Assembly (NCBI RefSeq): GCF_036898095.1
Contig: NC_090745.1
Span: 77,522,699-77,586,698 of the forward strand
Direction of reading: 5' to 3'
DNA length: 64,000 nt
Source of the DNA: Palaemon carinicauda
Taxonomy: Eukaryota > Arthropoda > Malacostraca > Decapoda > Palaemonidae
Shown here: positions 57,191-64,000 of the stretch, one piece after another
Position numbering within the stretch: position 1 is the first letter of the stretch
Layout: every line of letters begins with the position of its first letter
Made by a program: the position numbers and the translations under genes
Notes under the pieces: generated by a model
The model's input: only the letters and a program-made list of their open reading frames with translations
Database searches by the model: none
What the model was told of the DNA's origin: nothing

Positions 57191-57428
57191 CAATCAAACT
57201 TTATCTGAGGTTTGTTTACAAGAAAGAAAGGGGGAAGAATGGGTCAGTTTCGGGCCGTGTGTTTTGGTCTCAGCTCCGCCCCTCTATTGTTCACAAAACT
57301 TTTGCTTAATGTAGAAGAATACTGCACTCAAGAGAAATCAGAGAATCCCTGTATCTGGATTTTTAGATAACGTTGAGCCTATCAAAATAATTAGGTCTTC
57401 CTGTCAACAAGAAGAGTCTCTTCTGATA

Positions 57429-57638
57429 CCAGGACGCTCAGTACCACGTCTTTTATAACGTTCAGCGTCTCGCTCTGTTAACCTCTCGGCAACACGTCTT
57501 ACAGGACGGTCGGCGCCATGTCTTACAAGACTATCGGTTCCTCACCTTCCTGGACGCTCGGCTCCACGTCTTACAGGACTATCGGCACCACGTCTTACAG
57601 GACTATTGGCGCCACGTCTTACAGGACGATCGGCGCCG
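57429..57638 (+). repeat. Second 24-bp array in B2
   Basis: About nine units of CGTCTTACAGGACTATCGGC plus GCCA. It is longer than its B1 counterpart, while the first array is shorter. Confidence 0.8.
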
Positions 57639-57689
57639 AAGTTCTAGCATGAGGCATGACTTTAAACATGAGAATCTAGGACTTCGTGA

Positions 57690-58245
57690 TGACACTAGTC
57701 GAATCGTATGTCGAGATCAAGGATGCCTTCGTTCCGATCTCTTGGATCAAGAAAGTTTTTTTTTTTCGAGCGAGGTTTGTTCAAGGGCAAAGAAACATCG
57801 GCGGCAAACATGCTAAGCAGGAAGAAGCTAGTTTTTTCCCCACAGAATGGTCTCAACCCGCAAGTCTGTCAGTCTCTGGATGTTGTGGGGCAGACCTGTA
57901 ACAGACCTTTTTGCCTCCAACTTGAACAAGAGGATCCCCTACTACTGCTCCCTAGTCCCGGACGAGGAACCTGTAGCAGTGGACTCCTTCTTGATGGATT
58001 GGACGGGGGTGGACATGTATGCGTTGCCCCCGTTCAAGATCATCAATCTGGTCTTCAGGAAATTCGCTCTCCTCGATTCGGGACGAATGATCCTAGCGGC
58101 TCCATTCTGGACTGCAAGGGAATGGTTTTCGGAAGTGATGGGCATGTTGATGGACTTCCCAAGAAGACTTCGGCAAGTCCAGATCTTCTCAAACAGCCCC
58201 TCTTCGAGAGGTATCATCAAACCCCCCTTGCTCTCAAACTGACTT
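57690..58245 (+). pseudogene. B2 RNase H C-terminal domain
   Basis: NMLSRKKLVFSPQNG (LSR box) then WGRPVTDLFASNLNKRIPYY, MDWTGVDMYALPPFKIINLV and LAAPFWTAREWFSEVMGMLM. The frame 57847-58242 is intact and close to B1. Confidence 0.82.
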
Positions 58246-58249
58246 CCTT

Positions 58250-58539
58250 CAGACTGACTAGAAGCTTGTCAGATCTCGAGGCTTTTCGGCACAAGCGGCG
58301 AAAGCTATCGCCAGAGCAAGGAGGATCTCTTAACAAAGTGTCTACCAATCTAAGTGGGAGACCTTTAGAGCTTGGTGCAGGCGGCACAAGTTTTCCTCAA
58401 CCACTACCTCTCTGAGCCAGATTGCAGACTTCTTCTTGTACCTCAGACAGGATGCTAAAGCTGGTTGTATCTACCATCAATGGATACAGCAGTATGCTCT
58501 CGACCGTCTTTAGGCATAGAGGCCTAGAGTTGTCCCAAA
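58250..58539 (+). pseudogene. B2 YR N-terminus, cut by E
   Basis: ARARRIS(stop)QSVYQSKWETF and STINGYSSMLSTVF in shifted frames are the core-binding domain. The catalytic domain is missing after 58539. Confidence 0.75.
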
Positions 58540-59991
58540 ATAAAGTTTTAAATATTAAACTTAGCCGGTGAATATATAATAGCTGACGTCTCCGACGGCT
58601 CGACAGATTCCAAAAACTCGCGAGCGATCGCCATGAAGGTTGCGGGTGTGCCCACCAGCGCCGACTATCGGCCAGATACCGCATATACATGTAAACAGCC
58701 TCAGTTCTTCTCTGTTGGTTTCATCGACAAGTCGATTCCACTCGCTATTATGACCTCGAGTTTTCTACCGAATTGGTGAAGTACTTGGTTTTGGTTTTAT
58801 TGCTTTCGCCGTGTTGGATTATTCAATACTATCCTCAAAAGAAATGCTTTTGAAAGGAGAGTAAAAGTGTTTTGCCCTTGCTTTTTTTCTCTGGTTTTTT
58901 CCATAGAGTAAAGATGGCCGACCCTTCCCTTAGTGTACGGAAGTGTGTTTTAGGCTTTTAGCAATTATTTTATCACGTTATAAATTATTGTTGATAATTA
59001 TAGATTTTCCTCTATATATTTTATATCTCACCCGCCTTTATTAGGCCTCTTCGATTAGCTTTCCATTTATACTAAACATCAAGATAAATTTTATGTTTTG
59101 TTTATATGCGGCCTTTACCTCCGAGATGTAGGCGGTCCTAACTTGGAAACCGAAGTTAAACAACGTTGAGCCCATTCAACTTTTATTTTCGTTAAGTTTA
59201 AATCATTTGCTCTGTAAGAGTTATGAAATGAATATTTTTTAGAAAATATTTTATGAAAGAATTTCTTTGAATAGTCTTCGTGCTGTTTTTTTCAAAGATG
59301 AACTAACGTTTGGTTTATTTATGCTACGCAGTTTGCGCTCTATCGTTACGATAGAGAAAGAGAGAATCACGGTTTCACTTTGCAGAAAGAGTAAATCGAT
59401 TTTGACGTTTTGTTCATTCTTCTTTCAAACTAAAGTGTTTTAAATCCTAATTTAAAGGAACTTGTTAATTTTCAATTTCTTAGTCCTTTCAGTTTTTTCC
59501 TTTGGTCAAATAACCTGTTTATTGACGAAGGGTGAGTGGGCAATTCTCTTCTGTTTGACAAGAGAGAGAGAGAGGAAGAGAGAACGATCCGATCTTTATT
59601 CTCGTCCCAAGTAAGGAGTTTGGGAGCGAGTAACGTTGTTCTCGATTCAGTTTTTTACTCTCGTCCCAAGTCTCTGTACGGGGAGAAAGGATAAAACGTT
59701 TTTAGTTTTTATTCTCGTCCCAAGGCACTGTACGGTGAGAGATTGAAAACGTAGTCTTTAATGAACTAGTGTTTAGTCTCCTCCCCAGTCACTGATCCTT
59801 TTTAACTTTATATATTTCCGTTTTATTCGATATATATGTTTACTGATTTTTGCATGTACTAATGTGCTTACATTATACGACTCATTTCGCAATTATAACC
59901 TTTTGATGTAAGGGAGAATTGCGTGCTTCAGGTAGAAATCAGTTTTATTCATGCCTAATGTGAAATTATTGAAAAATACGATATCAGTGAA
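58540..59991 (+). other. E left terminus and 5' leader
   Basis: Non-coding. It contains AAGATGGCCGACCCTTCC (58913), several TTCTCGTCCCAAG repeats with CTGTACGGKGAGA (59600-59740) and a stretch ACCGAAGTTAAACAACGTTG (59139) that recalls the 5S rRNA internal region over about 20 bases only. Confidence 0.6.
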
Positions 59992-61620
59992 GTGCAAAAA
60001 AAAACAGAAAATCGTAGTGATAAAGTGATAAGTGCGCAAAGTGTTTTTAGTGTTGCGACCGAGGGTTCGTCTGTTCGTGCTTGTCGTTCACCTAGTCCGA
60101 GACCTCTTTCAGGCTCCCCTGCACCAGGGAGAAGTAATGTCGTAGGACTTAAGGGGACGAGAGGCTTTAACCAACGAACAGACGTTCCCTCTGTGGTATC
60201 GGGCGTGTCTCGTCAAGATCGCCCCTACCATAAGACGAGCGAGGCTGTTTTCTCCTCGTCATCCGAAGGCTTCTCGCAAAAGAAACCTTGGAGCAAAGTT
60301 TCTAGACCCTTAAAGCGGAAGTCAGTCCCTTCAGGACAGGTCCTGCGTCCTGGCTGCAGCCATGGGGACAGCTCTGACCCTTTGCAGTCGTCGTAAGCCG
60401 GTTCGCCTATTAAACGCAAGCGTAACACGGGGTCCGAGGGTCGCGGTAAAGGCAATGTTTTGCCAACACAGACGTTACCGTCGTCTCGGCCCGTTCCGAC
60501 TCCCGTCGATCCTAAATGGGTTGTCCTGCAGGACATGCAGACTAAGCTTGCCTCCCTTATGGAGAAGTATGACGTTGAGCAGGTTCACGATGAACCTTCG
60601 CTTTCGAGTCGCCGTTACGCTAAACGAGACTCTGGCCGTCAGCCGCCCAAACGAGCATTTACTCGTCCTTTTGACGTTATGAAACGTGATGTCGGTAGTT
60701 TGTCACGTCAGGCACGTGACTTGGATCCTCACTCGCTGCAGTCCCGTGTTGACTTTCAGCCGCTGCCGCAGCCTCGTGTTGACGTTCAGCCGCTGCCGCA
60801 GTCTCGTGTTGACGTTCAGGACGTTCGCCAACCAGCTCAGTTGCCTTGTTTTGACGTTAAGCGTCAAGCACCGCAGTCAAGGGTTGTTTTGACTGCTCAG
60901 TCTAGGCAGTCAAGGCAGTCTCGACTTGACGTCGAGCGTCCATCAACTCCTGTTGTTGTTGCTGGTCAGTCCTTTCAGCAGCGACATGACGTCGCTTCCT
61001 TGACTGCTACTGCTGCTCCTTTGCGTGTGGACTTTGCTTGTCAAGCATTGCCACCGCGGCAGGTCTCTCACTTTCATGAGACTCGGCAATTGTCGGACGA
61101 GGTTCCTTCAGATGAGGAAGTTGCTGATCCCCCTCCTACTGATATTCCTTTGGGGACTTTGTCAGACGGAGAGGAGCCTAAAGCGGCTCAGCCCTCTATG
61201 GACTTTAAAAAAATCATGCTGATTTTTAAGGATCTTTGTCCGGACCATTTTGTAACTGCTGCTCCTCGTTCGCCTTCGTCTCTGAGAGTTACACTAGGCC
61301 TAGCTACTTCGAAGCCGTTGTTTTCTAAGCTAGTGCTCTCTCGCTCTTCTAAGAGAGCTTTACGTTTGCTAGGCGACTGGTTGATAACCAGGAGGAGTTT
61401 CGGGGAGACAGCCTTTGCTTTCCCTCCTTTTAAACTGGCTTATAGAGCGAGCGTCTGGTATGACACGGGAGAAGTTCTCAGCTTGGGAGTTCCTGCCTCT
61501 GCCCAGGGAGACTTCTCAAGCCTCGTAGACTCTCCCGTCGCCTGGCCATGAGACGCTCCAAGATTTTATGGTCGGCTTCAGAGCTAGACCATCTCCTGTT
61601 AGGAGTTTTTCGAGCGTTTG
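59992..61620 (+). pseudogene. E gag-like gene with one in-frame stop
   Basis: The frames 59992-60396 and 60460-61551 are the same reading frame, divided by a single TAA at 60394-60396. Segments: Ser-rich N-terminus; WVVLQDMQTKLASLMEKYDV (possible coiled coil); 30-bp repeats (60745-60830); acidic SDEVPSDEEVADPP; and the conserved DIRS gag block RALRLLGDWLITRRSFGETA, FAFPPFKLAYRASVWYDTGE, GVPASAQGDFSSLVDS. After a frameshift near 61540 it continues with ILWSASELDHLLLGVFRAFE to about 61640. The frame starts at GTG; the true start may be spliced or upstream. Confidence 0.75.
60745..60834 (+). repeat. 30-bp tandem repeat in E gag
   Basis: CGTGTTGACGTTCAGCCGCT plus GCCGCAGCCT recurs at 60745, 60775 and 60805. 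It is in frame with gag, reading VDVQPLPQPR-type decapeptides. Confidence 0.85.
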
Positions 61621-61649
61621 AAGTTTTGCTGTACAATTATGTCATGCAT

Positions 61650-61755
61650 GAACAAGGCTATCAGGGATGGCTCCAATGATCTGACAGCCACGTTTTCTGC
61701 AGGAACAAGGCTATCAGGGATGGCTCCAATGATCTGGCAGCCACGTTCACTGCAG
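61650..61755 (+). repeat. 53-bp tandem duplication
   Basis: GAACAAGGCTATCAGGGATG through TTCTGCAG is repeated at 61650 and 61703. The 53-base length shifts the frame at the gag/RT boundary. Confidence 0.9.
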
Positions 61756-62340
61756 GAGTACTTAAGATGTAAGTGCGCTCAATGTGTTCATTGTCAAGAC
61801 AAACTTCATGATGAAGACTACCAAATCTGTCTTGGCAGCATTAAGGGAAGGCGACTGGATGGTCTCTCTCGACCTTCAGGATGCATACTTCGACATCCCG
61901 ATTCATCCAAACTTTCAACTACATCTGAGGTATGTGGACGGGAAAGTAATGTACCAATGTCAAGCACTGTACTCCGACCTCATTCCTGCTCCTCTTGTTT
62001 TTCCAAGGCCCTTGCAAAATGTAGCAAGCTTTCTACATTTTTTGAGGATTCAGAGCCTCCCTTTATTTTGACGACTGGCTAATCAGGGCGTCGTCATTAT
62101 ATCGCTGTCTGGAGAGCCTCTAATGGACATTAGACCTAACCAAGGAGCTAGGTCTCATAGTGAACGTAGAGAAGTCGTAACTTACAGTACCCCATCCCAG
62201 ACTATTCTTTATTTGGGAATGGAGATACAGTGTCTGATTTTTCGGGCCTTTTTGTCTCCCGCAAGAATGGAACAAGCTCTGTTAAAAGTCCTTCACTTGC
62301 AAGAGAAAAACAGTTGCTCTGTAAGAGTTTGAACTAGCCT
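61756..62340 (+). pseudogene. E reverse transcriptase (broken)
   Basis: KTTKSVLAALREGDWMVSLD followed by LQDAYFDIPIHPNFQLHLRY gives the first catalytic Asp. QCQALYSDLIPAPLVF is the next block. The active site YFDDWLIRAS is in another frame at about 62062-62092. ILYLGMEIQCLIF is the later palm/thumb piece. Several shifts and stops; inactive. Confidence 0.88.
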
Positions 62341-62394
62341 CGTGGGAACTCTTTCATCGCTGGAGTAGTTTATCTCTCTGGGGAGACTCAACCT

Positions 62395-63223
62395 ATGCCC
62401 TTTCCAATTTCACCTAAGCCATTGGAACAAGGAGAAGGGCTTAGTGAGTATCTCTTTCCCAATCTCCAACTCAGTCTAGACATGTCTGACTTGGTGGGAC
62501 AGCAACATCAGACTTCGAGAAGGTCTTTCTCTTGCGATCAAGAACCCAAACCATGTGTTGTTTTCAGATGCATCGGATTTGGGTTAGGGAGCTCCACTGG
62601 ACAGTCTGGAAGGCTCGGGTCTTTGATCCACGGATCAGAAGGAACTCCATTTAAGGCATGTAACATCTCTCCTTTGGCGAGATTTGTGCAAGGAAAATGA
62701 ATGTCTTGGCGGACGGCCTCAGCAGAAGAGGACAAGTCATTCTCCATGGAATGGACGTTGCATAAGACTGTGTGCGAGAAGCTATGGATGACATGGGGTC
62801 AACCCACCATAGATCTTTTTGCGACTCTCTCTGACAAAGAGGCTCTCGACTTACTGCTTTCCAGTTCCAGATCCAGAGGCAGCCCACATAGACGCTCTCC
62901 TGCTGGACTGGTCTCACCTGGACGTTTATGCCTTTCCACCTTTCAAGATCCTAGACAAGGTGCTGCAGAAGTTCACCTCTCACGAAGGGACCAGGTTGAC
63001 ATTGGTTGCTCCACTCTGGCCCGCGAGAGAGTGGTTCACAGAGGTACTTCAATGGCTGGTAGACGTTCCAAGGAGTCTACCTTTAAGGATGGATCTCTTA
63101 CGGCAGCCCCACATAAGGAGTCTTCATCAAAGCCTCCCTGCGCTTCGTCTGACTGCCTTCAGACTATCGAAAGACTCTCAAGAGCTCGAGGATTTTCGAA
63201 GGAGGCAGCCAGAGCGATTGTGA
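62395..63223 (+). pseudogene. E RNase H and C-terminal domain
   Basis: LFSDASDLG-type residues lie near 62560 (VVFRCIGFGLGS in one frame), then NVLADGLSRRGQ (about 62699-62735). LDVYAFPPFKILDKVLQKFT, SHEGTRLTLVAPLWPAREWF and LRLTAFRLSKDSQELEDF follow in the frame 62819-63223. The end overlaps the YR frame, as in C. Confidence 0.8.
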
Positions 63224-64000
63224 AAGCTAGGAGAGCATCTACCATCAAGGTCTACCAGTCGAAGTGAGAAGTCTTTAGAGATTGGTGCAAGTCACCATCC
63301 ATTTCCTCTTCCAGTACCTCTGTAGCCCAAATTGCAGACTTTCTCCTACATCTGAGAAATGTTCGCTCCCTCTCAGCGCCCACTATTAAGGGCTACAGGA
63401 GCATGTTGGCGTCTGTGTTCAGACATAGAGGCTTAGATCTGTCCAATAATAAAGATCTCCAAGATCTCCTTAAGTCCTTCGAGACCTCTAAGGAGCGTCG
63501 TATGGCAACTCCTGGATGGAACTTAGACGTGGTCCTAAGGTTCCTAATGTCCGACAGGTTTGAGCCATTACATTCAGCCTCCCTGAAGGATCTCGCCCTC
63601 AAGACGCTTTTCTTAGTGTGCTTGGCTTCGGCTAAAAGGGTCAGTGAGATCCATGCCTTCAGTAGGAACATCGGCTTTTCTACAGATAAAGCCACATGTT
63701 CACTTCAGCTTGGTTTCTTGGCCAAAAATGAACTGCCTTCTCGTCCTTGGCCTAAGTCGTTTGATATACCTTGCCTGTCAGAGATCGTAGGCAACGAGCT
63801 TGAAAGAGCACTGTGTCCAGTCAGAGCTCTTAAGTTTTATTTAGCTCGTACAAAATCCTTACGAGGTGGATCTGAGGCCTTGTGGTGCTCAGTTAAGAAG
63901 CCATCATTGCCTATGTCTAAAAATGCTTTATCGTATTTTATTAGATTTTTAATCCGAGAGGCTCATTCTCATTTGAGTGAAAAAGATCGTTGCTTGCTTA
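63110..64000 (+). pseudogene. E tyrosine recombinase, partial at window end
   Basis: ERLSRARGFSKEAARAIV and ARRASTIKVYQSK begin the core-binding domain, then TGA (63267) replaces the Trp codon seen in C (KWEVF). Beyond it the frame reads on: SAPTIKGYRSMLASVFRHRG, LASAKRVSEIHAF (first catalytic Arg present), GFLAKNELPSRPWPKSFD and ALCPVRALKFYLARTKSL. The His, second Arg and Tyr lie beyond the window. With a single stop it is one of the best preserved YRs here. Confidence 0.88.

Larger units (their letters stand above)
54371..58539 (+). mobile_element. B-family DIRS element B2, 5' and 3' truncated
   Basis: Colinear with B1 from 39030 to 43745: leader with hairpins, gag with 24-bp array, RT remnant, second array, RNase H, start of YR. 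The E element interrupts the YR at 58540. The left terminal repeat is missing. B1 and B2 share the same RT deletion, so both descend from a deleted, yet mobile, form. Confidence 0.85.
58540..64000 (+). mobile_element. E-family DIRS retrotransposon, cut by window end
   Basis: It begins AAAGTTTTAAATATTAAACT, then TAGCCGGTGAATATATAATA and GCTGACGTC, resembling the B and C ends. The order is leader, gag, RT, RNase H and YR, all on the plus strand. The right end lies beyond the window. It interrupts the B2 recombinase. Confidence 0.85.

Overview
The window reads as repeat-packed nuclear DNA of a decapod crustacean (shrimp, crayfish or crab type). The grounds are long (GA)n and (ATT)n microsatellites, many DIRS-like tyrosine-recombinase retrotransposons, pogo/Tigger-type DNA transposons and I-like and RTE-like LINEs. 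I found no cellular gene, rRNA, tRNA or CRISPR array; species cannot be fixed from the sequence. Family names A to E below are my own labels for five DIRS-like families. They are told apart by their terminal repeats and by their tyrosine recombinases (YR). || Layout. 1-1790 is the 3' half of a D-family DIRS element (D1) next to an A-family terminal fragment. 1925-2570 is a dispersed repeat. 2635-7560 holds a TA-flanked pogo-type non-autonomous element with a nested fold-back element, a duplicated (GA)n block and a dead Tigger-like transposase. 7561-36052 is a stack of nested insertions. D-family terminal sequence flanks a C-family DIRS element (7906-32155). C contains a complete minus-strand A-family element (A1, 8154-23292) and a pogo-type MITE (26451-28279). 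A1 in turn contains a near full-length I-like LINE (11262-17706). The interior and 3' end of a D element (D2) lie at 32156-36052. 36053-38709 holds solo termini of A and D and a second copy of the dispersed repeat. 38710-45041 is a B-family element (B1) with both ends present. 45071-49579 is a truncated A element (A2). It is followed tail-to-tail by minus-strand A3 (49580-52964), which carries a 5'-truncated copy of the same I-like LINE. 52965-54370 is a truncated RTE-like LINE. 54371-58539 is a second B element (B2). From 58540 to the window end is an E-family element cut off by the window edge. || Function. Each DIRS family follows the same plan: inverted terminal repeats, an internal complementary region (ICR) made of the complements of both ends, then gag-like, reverse transcriptase (RT), RNase H (RH) and YR regions. 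Nearly all copies are broken by stops, frameshifts or deletions. The A1 recombinase keeps its catalytic residues and the A-family gag is well conserved between two diverged copies. The most unusual feature is that the gag region of four families (B, C, D, E) carries tandem repeats with periods of 24, 27, 24 and 30 bp, all multiples of three. The B1 array reaches about 56 units.
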